Assembly (NCBI GenBank): GCA_014378765.1 | Contig: JACMNA010000033.1 | Span: 1-64,000, forward strand | Reading direction: 5' to 3' | Length of the DNA stretch: 64,000 bases | DNA from: Bdellovibrio sp. | GTDB taxonomy: Bacteria; Bdellovibrionota; Bdellovibrionia; Bdellovibrionales; Bdellovibrionaceae | Shown here: piece by piece, positions 34,151 through 43,315 of the stretch | Layout of the letters: each line of letters starts with the position of its first letter | How positions within the stretch are numbered: the stretch's first letter is position 1 | Program-made: the position numbers and the translations under genes | The notes under the pieces: model-generated | The model's database searches: none | What the model was told of the DNA's origin: nothing | The model's input: the letters and a program-made list of their open reading frames with translations, nothing else

Positions 34151-36211
34151 TTATTCCATCTCTTCTAAATAAGTGTAACCTGACAAGCCTTCTTCGTAGT
34201 GCTTGATCAGCGACTTCGCTTCTTGCTTGGTGATATTACCTTTGTTGATGCTTTCTTCGGTGTACTGACGAACGTTATCAACCATTTCTGCTCGGCCGTA
34301 CTGCACGTACGTTAATACTTCAGTGACCGTGTCTCCCGGTATGTAGTGATCAACCGTGTAACCAGAATCATGAATTGAAATATGCACGGCATCGGTGTCG
34401 CCGAATAAATTATGGAGATCGCCCAAGATCTCTTGGTACGCGCCCGTTAAGAATACGCCTAAATAGTATGGCGCATCACCCTCGGCAAACGGGTGAACTC
34501 GCAAAGTACTTTTCACTTCGCCGGTTTCGGTGTCGATAAATTTTTCGATCTTTCCGTCAGAGTCACACGTTAAGTCGGCTAAAGTGGCTTCGTGACAAGG
34601 CTCTTGTTTTAAATTGTGAATTGGCATAACCGGAAAAAGTTGTCCGACGGCCCAAGAATCGGGAACGGATTGAAACACGGAAAAGTTACAGAAGTAAGTG
34701 TCACACAATGTTTGGCGTAATTCAGATACGATATCTTCACAGTCTGGTAATGACTGCGCCATCGTAAGAATCTTTGTGGCAATCGTGAAGAACATGCTTT
34801 CACACCAAGCGCGTTGGGTTAAATTTAAAACCCCGTAAGTAAATAAATTGAGAGTTTCATTCTTCGATTGCAGCAAGTCATTGAAACATTCGTTAATATT
34901 ATCGGCCGTTAATTTTTCGAACGTGTACTGCATCTCTTGCATGATTGACGGATCTTTTTTAGTTGCCGGCACCGGAGGTTCAGAGCGGTAAAGATTATTT
35001 ACTCCCATCACGTTAAAAATTAAAACGGAGTGATGGGCCACTAAAGCACGCCCTGATTCAGTTACAATATTTGGGTGCGGTACATTTTTTTCATCACACA
35101 TGGTTTGAATAGTTGAAACCACGTCATTAGCGTACTCTTGTTCAGAGTAATTGATGGAAGAGTCTGAAGAGCCCGATCCGTCGTAATCAACGCCTAGGCC
35201 GCCGCCCACGTCGATGTATTTTAAATTAGCGCCTAAAGAATACAGCTCAGTGTAGAACCGCGCCGCTTCTTTCAGTGAAGACTTGATACTTTGAATGGAA
35301 GGAACTTGCGAACCGATGTGGTAGTGCATCAGCTCAAGACAGTCGAGCATGTTTTGTTTTTTTAAAAACTCAACGCCTTCGACAATTTCAATCGCCGTTA
35401 AGCCAAATTTGGAACGAGCGCCCGCAGAATCGACCCACTTGCCAGCGCCTTGCGTATTTAATTTTGCGCGGAAACCAATTTTAGGGCGCATATTTAATTT
35501 TTTTGCAGTTTCGGTAATAATTTTTAATTCATCTTTACGATCAACGACGATAATAATCTCGCGACCAATTTTTTGCGCGAGCAGCGCTGTTTCGATATAC
35601 TCAGTATCTTTAAAGCCGTTACATATAATTACGGCGTTCGGCGTATTCATTAATGAAAGAACAACCAGAAGCTCGGGTTTTGAACCAGCCTCTAAACCCA
35701 ATTTCACGTCCTTGCCGAATTTCACCAACTCTTGCACTAAGTGGCGCTGTTGATTCACCTTTATTGGGTAAACGCCGCAGTACTGGCCTTTGTAATTGTG
35801 ATCGGCGAAAGCTTTCTGAAAGCAACCGTGAAGTAATTCAACTCGACTTTTAATAATATCAGGAAAACGAATCATGATCGGAATGCGAATACCACGATCT
35901 TGCAGTTCTTGAGTTAATTCATAAAGATCAACTGAGGGGCCTTTATCTCCTTGCGGAGTGACCGAAACATTTCCGTTTGGATTAATTCGAAAGTAGCCGC
36001 TACCCCAATTGTTGATTCCGTAAACCTGAGCGCTTTTTTCGGCGCTCCATTCTTCTGATTTAACCTGCGCAAAAGCATGGGTGGTGTTCTGAACTTGCGT
36101 CGCAATAGCTCCGTTCGTGGCGGTGTTTGGCGCTCCGTTAGAATTTGCTGGCGCTGAGTTTGTAGGTTTTTGAACCACGGCATCAGTAGAAACATTTAGG
36201 GAATTTGCCAT
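34151..36211 (-). CDS. speA: Biosynthetic arginine decarboxylase
   Basis: PLP enzyme (fold III) that turns arginine to agmatine. The 686-aa protein is slightly longer than E. coli SpeA (658 aa) because of an N-terminal leader of about 50 residues rich in Asn, Ala and Thr, with low complexity. The PLP lysine is seen in YPIKVNQQR; HYHIGSQ, the DVGGGLGVDYDGS phosphate loop and the ESGRALVAHH block follow in family order. With the agmatinase at 27975-29072 it gives putrescine. The ATG has GGAGG about 7 nt upstream. It is on the same strand as leuS, which lies 96 bp away on its promoter side. Confidence 0.95.
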   Translation of the reverse strand: MANSLNVSTDAVVQKPTNSAPANSNGAPNTATNGAIATQVQNTTHAFAQVKSEEWSAEKSAQVYGINNWGSGYFRINPNGNVSVTPQGDKGPSVDLYELTQELQDRGIRIPIMIRFPDIIKSRVELLHGCFQKAFADHNYKGQYCGVYPIKVNQQRHLVQELVKFGKDVKLGLEAGSKPELLVVLSLMNTPNAVIICNGFKDTEYIETALLAQKIGREIIIVVDRKDELKIITETAKKLNMRPKIGFRAKLNTQGAGKWVDSAGARSKFGLTAIEIVEGVEFLKKQNMLDCLELMHYHIGSQVPSIQSIKSSLKEAARFYTELYSLGANLKYIDVGGGLGVDYDGSGSSDSSINYSEQEYANDVVSTIQTMCDEKNVPHPNIVTESGRALVAHHSVLIFNVMGVNNLYRSEPPVPATKKDPSIMQEMQYTFEKLTADNINECFNDLLQSKNETLNLFTYGVLNLTQRAWCESMFFTIATKILTMAQSLPDCEDIVSELRQTLCDTYFCNFSVFQSVPDSWAVGQLFPVMPIHNLKQEPCHEATLADLTCDSDGKIEKFIDTETGEVKSTLRVHPFAEGDAPYYLGVFLTGAYQEILGDLHNLFGDTDAVHISIHDSGYTVDHYIPGDTVTEVLTYVQYGRAEMVDNVRQYTEESINKGNITKQEAKSLIKHYEEGLSGYTYLEEME

Positions 36212-36307
36212 CAGGAACCCTCCGTAAAAAATCAGTAAAAACGTTATGAAAACTTATTACAGTATTTTACGGTCGATGCAAGAAAAAGCGCCAAACCTGG
36301 CGACATT

Positions 36308-38701
36308 TTAACTTACGATAAAATTCAAAATTTTGCCGGCGCGGTAGATGATCTTATTTGGCGCTTTGCCGGCTAGGGCTGACGTGACAGTGGCTAACTT
36401 CATGGCTTCTGACACGGCCGTTTTTTCATCGGCATTAAGTTCAAGCTCAATCGTTCCGCGCATCTTGCCATTCACTTGAACCCCCATCGTCGCCGTGTTG
36501 TCTACACACAACTCAGGTATAAATGTAGGCCAGTTTGCGTTGACGACTAAACCATCGCCACCCATTTTTTGCCAAAGTTCTTCGGCCGTGTGCGGAGCAA
36601 ATGGTTGTAAAAGTTGCGCTAGTGGCAGCAAAGCTTTTTTAGAACGGCAATCGAATTTATAAAGCTCATTTATGAAAATCATCATCTGACTGATGCACGT
36701 ATTAAAGTTTAAATTTTCGATGTCATCAGATAATTTTTTAATCGTCTTGTGTAATAACTTTTCGACCTCGACGGGTAGATCGTTGTCGTTCGCAACACAA
36801 GCGCCGGTTTCTTCGTTCATGACTAAACGGGTGAAGCGATCTAAAAATCTTTTTACGCCGTCAATTCCGGTTGAAGACCAAGGCTTATCCTTATCAAGTG
36901 GACCTAAAAAGCAAACGTAACAGCGTAAGGCATCAACGCCATACTCGTTAGCGACTGAGTCGGCCGCAATCACATTACCGCGTGATTTAGACATCTTTTC
37001 GCCGTCTGGGCCTAAGATCATTCCTTGGTGCGCTAACTTTTTAAAAGGTTCATCGACCGGTGAAAGGCCCGCATCAAAAAGAACTTTGGTCCAAAACCGC
37101 GAATAAAGTAAATGCCCCACCGTGTGTTCGGGCCCACCGACGTAAAGATCAACGGGCATCCAATATTTCGCCGCTGATTGGCTGTAAGCTTCTTTTTCAT
37201 TATGAGGATCAGCGTATCGAAAAAAATACCACGAAGAACCCGCCGCACCCGGCATCGTGTCGGTAATTCGCTTTCCAATTAAACCATTTTTATTGTAGTT
37301 CACCCAATCTTGATTTTTTGCAAGGGGCGCCTCGCCCGTTTCAGACGGTTCGTAGTTCGCTATTTCGGGAAGTAAAACGGGTAATTCATTTTCGGGTATA
37401 GCTTTCAGGGTGCCGTCGGCGGTTTGCACAATCGGAAATGGTTCACCCCAATAACGTTGACGCGAGAAAAGCCAATCGCGAAGTTTGTAATTAATTTGCT
37501 TTTGACCTAATTTTTCTTTTTCAAGGTGAGCGATCATTTTTTTGATCGCATCATTTTTTGAAAGTCCATTTAAGAAGTCAGAGTTCACTAACTGACCTTC
37601 GCCGGTAAAAGGTAAATCAGATTCGGAAGCTAAAACTCGAAGAATCGGCAATTCAAATTTTTGCGCGAATTCAAAATCACGCTCATCGTGCCCTGGTACC
37701 GCCATGATGGCGCCCGTGCCATAATCCATCATCACGTAATCGGCGATCCAAATTGGAATTTCTTTTTGGTTAAGGGGATTAATGGCAAAACCGCCGGTGA
37801 AGACGCCGGTTTTTTCAGTAGTGGCTTTGCGATCGACTTCAGATTTTTTGGCCGTCGTATCAACGTAATTTGTTATTTTGCTTGCTTGCAATGAGGTCGT
37901 AATTTTTTTAACCAGCGGATGTTCGGGCGCAATCACCATAAAGCTGGCGCCAAATATTGTGTCGGGGCGAGTAGTGAATATTTCCAAAGTATCGGTTTGG
38001 CCTTTCACCTTGAAAGTGACTAACGCGCCCTCTGATTTTCCGATCCAATTTCTTTGGCCTTCTTTCGTGCGCTCGGGCCAATCGACTTTATCTAAATCAT
38101 TTAATAATCTTTCGGCGTAATCAGTGATCTTAAGCATCCACTGCTTCATTGGAACTCGTACAACTGGGTGACCGCCACGCTCTGACTTTCCGTCAACAAT
38201 CTCGTCATTGGCTAAAACGGTTTTTAAAGCCGCACACCAATTGACAGGAACTTCCTTTTGATAAGCTAAACCCTTTTCAAAAAGTTTTAAGAAAATACTT
38301 TGAGTCCATTTGTAATAGTTGGGCTCGCACGTAGAGATTTCGCGCGACCAATCGTAACTAAAACCATATTTTTGTAAAGTAGCTCTAAAACCTTCAATTG
38401 CTTGTTCGGTTGTAATGGCGGGGTGAACTCCGGTTTGAATTGCGTACTGTTCGGCCGGCAAACCAAATGCATCAAATCCCATCGGGTGTAAAACGTTAAA
38501 ACCTTTGGCACGTTTGTATCTAGAAACAATATCGCCCGGTGTATAAGAAGCAATGTGCCCCATGTGCAAACCCGAACCTGAAGGGTAAGGAAACATATCA
38601 AGCGCGTAATATTTTGGTTTTGTTGATTTTGCGTCAGCCTGATAGGCTTTTTGTTCAGACCAGGCTTTTTGCCATTTTGGTTCGATTTCTTGGTATTTCA
38701 T
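36308..38701 (-). CDS. leuS: Leucyl-tRNA synthetase
   Basis: Class I aminoacyl-tRNA synthetase charging tRNA-Leu, 797 aa, at the short end of the family. Seen: PYPSGSGLHMGHIASY (HIGH site), the editing domain with TTRPDTIFGASFM and the VPGHDERDFEFA block, KMSKSRGN, and the C-terminal GxMRG-type VQVNGKMRGTIEL. All expected catalytic and editing motifs are present. It is upstream of speA on the same strand, and divergent from the GGDEF gene with 144 bp between them. Confidence 0.97.
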   Translation of the reverse strand: MKYQEIEPKWQKAWSEQKAYQADAKSTKPKYYALDMFPYPSGSGLHMGHIASYTPGDIVSRYKRAKGFNVLHPMGFDAFGLPAEQYAIQTGVHPAITTEQAIEGFRATLQKYGFSYDWSREISTCEPNYYKWTQSIFLKLFEKGLAYQKEVPVNWCAALKTVLANDEIVDGKSERGGHPVVRVPMKQWMLKITDYAERLLNDLDKVDWPERTKEGQRNWIGKSEGALVTFKVKGQTDTLEIFTTRPDTIFGASFMVIAPEHPLVKKITTSLQASKITNYVDTTAKKSEVDRKATTEKTGVFTGGFAINPLNQKEIPIWIADYVMMDYGTGAIMAVPGHDERDFEFAQKFELPILRVLASESDLPFTGEGQLVNSDFLNGLSKNDAIKKMIAHLEKEKLGQKQINYKLRDWLFSRQRYWGEPFPIVQTADGTLKAIPENELPVLLPEIANYEPSETGEAPLAKNQDWVNYNKNGLIGKRITDTMPGAAGSSWYFFRYADPHNEKEAYSQSAAKYWMPVDLYVGGPEHTVGHLLYSRFWTKVLFDAGLSPVDEPFKKLAHQGMILGPDGEKMSKSRGNVIAADSVANEYGVDALRCYVCFLGPLDKDKPWSSTGIDGVKRFLDRFTRLVMNEETGACVANDNDLPVEVEKLLHKTIKKLSDDIENLNFNTCISQMMIFINELYKFDCRSKKALLPLAQLLQPFAPHTAEELWQKMGGDGLVVNANWPTFIPELCVDNTATMGVQVNGKMRGTIELELNADEKTAVSEAMKLATVTSALAGKAPNKIIYRAGKILNFIVS

Positions 38702-38845
38702 AAGTGAAGATCTTAGGCGGAGGTCTAGCTTAAATCAAATAGAGATTCGGCCCCCCACTTATGCCTAGCTGAAAAGTAAAGTTTTGCAGCAAACTTCACG
38801 CCTCCTAGCCTTAATGAAATGGACATAATTCCGATAAAGTACTGA

Positions 38846-39841
38846 ATGAAAAAAGACCCAAAAAACAGACCCATTTTGGTTTTGGATGAGGATCCAGATA
38901 CGCTTGAGCTGATGTTAGAGCCGCTCCGTTGGGAAGGCTATGATGTTCGTGGTTTAACCTCATTCAAAGAAGCCAGTGAGTTTCTGAATTACTGGAAGCC
39001 CCAAATGATAATCGTTGATCCGGAATTTACGGATAACGATGGTCTACAATATTTAAATAGTTTAACTGGTTACCTAGATACAACTTCATTAATCGTGGTG
39101 TCTTCTAATGCGTCTACAGATCAAATTACCCAGTGCTTAGATTTAGGAGCCAGTGATTACATTGTATCTCCGTTTATTCCGCTAGAATTTTTAGCGCGGG
39201 TGCGATCGCAATTAAGATTTCGCGATGCTAAAGAAGAACTACAAGAAGTAAATCAAAAATTACAAGAGCTAGTTGAAATTGATGACCTAACCGGTTTATT
39301 TAACATGCGATCTATTTTTCAAAAGCTTGATTTTGAAATCGAGCGCGGTCGAAGATTTAATCGTCCCGTCACCGTCGTAATGATTGATATGGATCACTTT
39401 AAATCTGTGAATGATGGTCATGATCATCTATTTGGTAGTTACGTTTTATCTGAAGTTGGAAAAATTATTAAATCTTCAACTCGTAATATTGATATTCCGG
39501 CCCGCTACGGTGGTGATGAATTTTTAATCGTGTTGTCGGAAACACCGCTTGCGGGCGTTGAGCATTTTTGCGAACGACTTCGTAAACGGGTTGAACAAAT
39601 TACTTTTACGCAAGGTAAAGACACTATTAAACTAACTCTTTCGGTAGGCTTCGCTTCGACCATTAGCACGGAAGTTATTCAACCTAAAGAGTTGGTTCGA
39701 CGTGCGGATATGGCGCTATACGCCGCCAAAGGGCAGGGGCGAAATCGCGTTGTTGGCTACGACGCCTCAACGGAAAAAGATCGTCGCCTTGAGCAGTCAG
39801 CAGCCATCAATATTTTCGAGAAAAAAAGAAAGACAGCTTAA
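38846..39841 (+). CDS. Receiver-GGDEF diguanylate cyclase
   Basis: Makes the second messenger c-di-GMP. Residues 8-125 form a CheY-like receiver with acidic pocket Glu15/Asp16 and acceptor Asp58, but the conserved Lys of the KPF motif is Ser108 (VSPF), so phosphorylation signalling may be altered. A coiled-coil linker (about 126-145) leads to the GGDEF domain with an intact GGDEF signature at 222-226 and an inhibitory-site RxxD (RNID, 213-216) exactly five residues before it. Hence it should be active and product-inhibited. A PilZ protein is encoded 8 kb away. Its layout resembles receiver-GGDEF proteins known in Bdellovibrio. Confidence 0.94.
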   Translation: MKKDPKNRPILVLDEDPDTLELMLEPLRWEGYDVRGLTSFKEASEFLNYWKPQMIIVDPEFTDNDGLQYLNSLTGYLDTTSLIVVSSNASTDQITQCLDLGASDYIVSPFIPLEFLARVRSQLRFRDAKEELQEVNQKLQELVEIDDLTGLFNMRSIFQKLDFEIERGRRFNRPVTVVMIDMDHFKSVNDGHDHLFGSYVLSEVGKIIKSSTRNIDIPARYGGDEFLIVLSETPLAGVEHFCERLRKRVEQITFTQGKDTIKLTLSVGFASTISTEVIQPKELVRRADMALYAAKGQGRNRVVGYDASTEKDRRLEQSAAINIFEKKRKTA

Positions 39842-39864
39842 ATAATTTATGACATAGAATAGCT

Positions 39865-40848
39865 ATGTCATCCGCAAAAAAAAGCCTTATGGCGGCACTT
39901 CTTTCTTTAATCGTCAGCGTGGTAGTTTTAACCCTTAAAACTAAAGCTTATTATGCCACCCACTCAGTTGCGGTATTATCAGACGCACTTGAAACCGTCG
40001 TTAATGTAATTACGTCTTTAATTGCCCTCTACGCCGTCAAGTTAGCGGCGGAACCTGCTGATGAAAATCATCCCTACGGTCACGGAAAGATGGAATATTT
40101 TTCGGCCGCCTTTGAAGGAGGCATGATTTTCTTTGCGGCCCTGTCGATTCTATTTCAGGCCATTAGATCTTTCTTTGAAACTAATGCGATTCATGATTTC
40201 GAGCGAGGTTTTATTTTTCTTGGAGCGGCAACCTTACTAAACTTAGTGACGGGATTATTTTTAATATCCTCTGGCAAGGCCAACCGTTCGGAAGCTTTGA
40301 AAGCCAGTGGTAAACATATTATGTCTGACGTTATGACAACGCTTGGAGTGGGCGTAGGTTTATTGTTAGTAAAGCTAACGGGCATAATGTGGATCGACTC
40401 GATCGTAGGGTTACTATTGGGTTTATGGTTGGGTTACGAGGCCTATAAAATTTTACGCGCTAATTCTGGGGCATTACTAGACGAAACTGATGACGTGGCT
40501 TTATTTCAATTAGCGAAGATTATGTCAAGTTTTAGAAAGCCCGGCGTTGTTGATATTCATAACGTACGCATGATCCGCTCAGGAAATTTTCATCATATCG
40601 ATGCACATATGGTTGTTCCGTATTTTTGGGATGTAGAAAAAGGGCATTCGTTAGCTCACGAGTTTGAAAAAAATGTGGTTCGTGATTATGATTGCGACGG
40701 CGAATTCGCTTTTCATATGGATCCTTGTCAAAGATTATACTGTAAAGTCTGCGCATTGCCAGAGTGCCCGGTTCGTAAATATCCGTTTGAGGGCGAACGT
40801 CCGTTTACCAGAGAACATCTCGTTAAAGGACCCGAATACACGCCCTAG
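39865..40848 (+). CDS. Cation diffusion facilitator metal exporter
   Basis: Six-helix inner-membrane antiporter for divalent metals (zinc, iron, manganese or cobalt). The 327-aa protein has helix 2 with SDALETVVN, helix 5 with HIMSDVMTTLG (H-x3-D) and a GHGKMEYFSA loop, then the cytoplasmic domain with VVDIHNVRMIRSGNFHHIDAHM. The C-terminus adds a cluster of four Cys within 14 residues (CQRLYCKVCALPEC), not part of the standard CDF domain, which could bind metal and sense it. It is 23 bp behind the GGDEF gene. Metal specificity is not decided. Confidence 0.9.
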   Translation: MSSAKKSLMAALLSLIVSVVVLTLKTKAYYATHSVAVLSDALETVVNVITSLIALYAVKLAAEPADENHPYGHGKMEYFSAAFEGGMIFFAALSILFQAIRSFFETNAIHDFERGFIFLGAATLLNLVTGLFLISSGKANRSEALKASGKHIMSDVMTTLGVGVGLLLVKLTGIMWIDSIVGLLLGLWLGYEAYKILRANSGALLDETDDVALFQLAKIMSSFRKPGVVDIHNVRMIRSGNFHHIDAHMVVPYFWDVEKGHSLAHEFEKNVVRDYDCDGEFAFHMDPCQRLYCKVCALPECPVRKYPFEGERPFTREHLVKGPEYTP

Positions 40849-40863
40849 GTGTATTAGAAAAAT

Positions 40864-41571
40864 ATGGCAGAACAAAACCACCGCGTGCAGCGTATTAATT
40901 TAACTAGAAATTTAACTAAGCCCAACGCCTACGCCGTTGCGCTTGATTCTGAATTTAAGGATGTCGCCTTTAATGAAGAACGAGCTTCATTGAATAAAGG
41001 CCATTGGCGTCAATTAGTATTTAAATGCGCTGAAGATAAAGCCGTTGATGTCGAAATCGGTACCGGTGCCGGAATGCATTTTGCGTATCAAGCGCAGAAA
41101 GAAAAAGATCGTTTCATCGTGGGGCTTGAATTAAAATATAAACCACTAATTCAATCGATACGACGGGTGCATGCATCCGGACAAAGAAACGCCGCCATCT
41201 GTCGCTTTCACGCCTTTGATTTGGATTTACTGTTTGAGAAAAATGAAATCAATAATGTATTTATACATTGCCCTGATCCGTGGACTTCGCCCCGTAAACC
41301 GCAAAATCGGGTTGTAAATAGATCAATGCTAAATCAAATTTACGACATGCAAAGACCGGGCAGCTTTTTAGAATTTAAAACAGATTCGCGCGAGTATTTT
41401 CTGTGGGCGGCTGAAGAAATAAAGGCCACAAAGTACCACGTCGAATTTAAGACGAATAATTTATATAAAGACGGTGGCAGGTATTTCGAAAATAATTTTC
41501 AAACTAGTTTCGAAAAAATATTCGTCGATAAGGGCACCGAAATAAATTTTATCAAGTTAATCAGAACTTAG
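40864..41571 (+). CDS. trmB: tRNA (guanine-N7-)-methyltransferase
   Basis: SAM-dependent enzyme that makes m7G46 in tRNA variable loops. The 235-aa protein has the SAM-binding EIGTGAGMHF, GLELKYKPL, the family motif HCPDPWTSPRKPQNRVV (PDPW), and the C-terminal FKTDSREYF and YFENNFQTSFEKIF. About 30 extra residues at the N-terminus precede the fold. It lies 15 bp behind the CDF gene and overlaps the convergent DUF1624 gene by 4 bp. Confidence 0.93.
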   Translation: MAEQNHRVQRINLTRNLTKPNAYAVALDSEFKDVAFNEERASLNKGHWRQLVFKCAEDKAVDVEIGTGAGMHFAYQAQKEKDRFIVGLELKYKPLIQSIRRVHASGQRNAAICRFHAFDLDLLFEKNEINNVFIHCPDPWTSPRKPQNRVVNRSMLNQIYDMQRPGSFLEFKTDSREYFLWAAEEIKATKYHVEFKTNNLYKDGGRYFENNFQTSFEKIFVDKGTEINFIKLIRT

Positions 41572-42278
41572 CGAGTTTTAATATAAATGATAAAGCCCGC
41601 AATTAGGAGTGGCTGATGAATCATATAAATAAGTAAACTTTTTTGACCTATCCATTTTAAAATAAAATTATCAAAATTAAGCACCCGCGCCGGCAAACAA
41701 GGCAGGACCTGATAGCTAATAAAAAGGCCAATAAGCACTAACCCAAACCAGGGTACGAACGGAACATAATCTTCGGCCTGGGGCCTAGTAGCCGCAAAGC
41801 CAATCCAATTCAAACCGGGATTATTAAAATTTTCACTTTTGAAACACGCGCCCGCAGTTATTAGCAGAGCTCCAAGGGCTAAGTTAAACCAGGCCAAGGC
41901 CGGTCTATTAAAAAAGCTACCGATCACGCTGGCTACAAAAATGAAGTGAAGCACGCCGAAATAAATAAACGAAGCGGGTAGCATCAGGTAGGTTCCGGCG
42001 CTAACAAGCAAAGCGCAAATTAGTATTTTTAGATTGCGACGCCAGAAATGTTGGTCGGTTAGTCTCACTTTTGCCAAGGCTAAGCTGACGCCTACTAATG
42101 TTACGATAATCACCATGATAATCATTCGAAAGGCTAACCAAAACTCATCCTTATAAAAGTCGGGTGAAGTGATTCGAAAGCTACTTAAATTGAAATAAAA
42201 GTGAAAAATAATCATCATCACAATTGCAAGCCCGCGTAACGTATCGATCAAGGGAATTCGGGTAAGTGTATTTTTCAC
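41568..42278 (-). CDS. DUF1624/HGSNAT-like membrane acyltransferase protein
   Basis: A 236-aa protein with about seven membrane helices. The N-terminus RIPLIDTLRGLAIVMMIIFHFYF and the later LIYMIHQPLLI match the bacterial DUF1624 (heparan-alpha-glucosaminide N-acetyltransferase catalytic-like) family, whose function in bacteria is not settled; transfer of an acyl group to a sugar is possible. The start is GTG at 42278, overlapping the ferredoxin stop as GTGA; a longer frame from GTG 42326 would overlap the ferredoxin by 52 bp. No ribosome site is clear, so it probably depends on coupling. Confidence 0.85.
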   Translation of the reverse strand: MKNTLTRIPLIDTLRGLAIVMMIIFHFYFNLSSFRITSPDFYKDEFWLAFRMIIMVIIVTLVGVSLALAKVRLTDQHFWRRNLKILICALLVSAGTYLMLPASFIYFGVLHFIFVASVIGSFFNRPALAWFNLALGALLITAGACFKSENFNNPGLNWIGFAATRPQAEDYVPFVPWFGLVLIGLFISYQVLPCLPARVLNFDNFILKWIGQKSLLIYMIHQPLLIAGFIIYIKTR

Positions 42279-42553
42279 CAGTAAGTCGTTTCTACGATTA
42301 AGTCGGTCATTATTTGCACCTGACACGCCAGGCGGTTTTCAGGCGAGCACTTATTTCTAAGTAGCGTTTCTGTTTCTAAGTCGCTTGGCGCGGCTAAGTC
42401 GCCCACAATTTTCACGCGGCACTTACCGCAAATTCCGTCTCCGAGGCACGATGAAGCGACCGGTATTCCGTGCGCCTGCAGTGAAAGCATTAACGATTCG
42501 CCCGTCGGCGCATCAAAGGTCATTTTTTTTTGGGGAACCGTTATTTTTGGCAT
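42275..42553 (-). CDS. 2Fe-2S ferredoxin, plant type
   Basis: A 92-aa soluble electron carrier. The cluster ligands are seen as SSCLGDGICGKC (C-x5-C-x2-C) and a last Cys in RLACQV, as in the plant/Isc-type fold. Its partner is unknown; it heads a two-gene unit with a DUF1624 membrane protein, an unusual pairing. Divergent from an SDR gene, 36 bp away. Confidence 0.92.
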   Translation of the reverse strand: MPKITVPQKKMTFDAPTGESLMLSLQAHGIPVASSCLGDGICGKCRVKIVGDLAAPSDLETETLLRNKCSPENRLACQVQIMTDLIVETTYW

Positions 42554-42589
42554 ACAAGCTCTTTAAAATATTGTAGTTGATAAAATGAA

Positions 42590-43258
42590 ATGAAAGCATC
42601 AAAAAAAACAGCAACAATAGATCGAATGGCCTTGTTAGGGTCTAGCCGAGGTTTAGGCTGGGCCACTTATCAAATTCTTACGAAAAATTGTCCGGATGCT
42701 TTTTATTTTTTAAGCTCGCGAAAAATTAATAACCGTTCGAAAGAAGTGACAAAGCTTTCGACTTTAATTGCGCAAGATTTTTCAAAAACTCCAGTCGCAA
42801 GTTCTTTTCTTGATGACCTTAAAAAATTTAATCCCACGACCATCATTTATTTAGCGGGGGGTGGCCCCCACGGTCCATTTGAAGAAAAGAAATGGAGCGA
42901 TCATCAGTGGGCGCTTAACACCTGTTTTTTATATCCAGCTGAATTACTGCATTTAGTTTTAAGTGCTTCCGAAAGCTTTCTTGATCTGCAGCAAATTATT
43001 TTCGTGGGCTCGGCCATTGCCGAAGATAGGGCTGACCCTTTAGCCGCCAGTTACGCAGCCGCTAAACATGCATTAAAAGGATTGATCACTTCGGTGCAGC
43101 AAGAAAGTTCGAAAAAACCCAAAGTTAGGCTTTTTAGCCCAGGATATATGCAAACCGAATTGCTTCCGGTCTGTAGCAAGCCCCGTCAAGCGGGGATCGC
43201 TGAAGATGCGTTTGACGTCGCTAAAAAGTTGATCGCCTTCATAGAAAAAAACGATTAG
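42590..43258 (+). CDS. Short-chain dehydrogenase/reductase
   Basis: A 222-aa SDR protein with the cofactor loop LLGSSRGLGWA (Gly-rich, GxxxGxG), an LAGG (NAG-like) block, and the catalytic pair SYAAAKHALKG (YxxxK) with a Ser in FVGSAIAE. The substrate is unknown. It is the first gene of a short plus-strand run with trxB (57 bp further on). Confidence 0.85.
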   Translation: MKASKKTATIDRMALLGSSRGLGWATYQILTKNCPDAFYFLSSRKINNRSKEVTKLSTLIAQDFSKTPVASSFLDDLKKFNPTTIIYLAGGGPHGPFEEKKWSDHQWALNTCFLYPAELLHLVLSASESFLDLQQIIFVGSAIAEDRADPLAASYAAAKHALKGLITSVQQESSKKPKVRLFSPGYMQTELLPVCSKPRQAGIAEDAFDVAKKLIAFIEKND

Positions 43259-43315
43259 TTTAGACCTTTGAATCAACTAGCTCTATTTTAGACGTTGCAC
43301 AACTAAGAGGTTAAT

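Noticed and set aside
34083-34172. GTG-started 29-codon basic frame before the speA 3' end
   Set aside because: No ribosome site, overlaps speA antisense, and no conserved feature beyond a basic composition.
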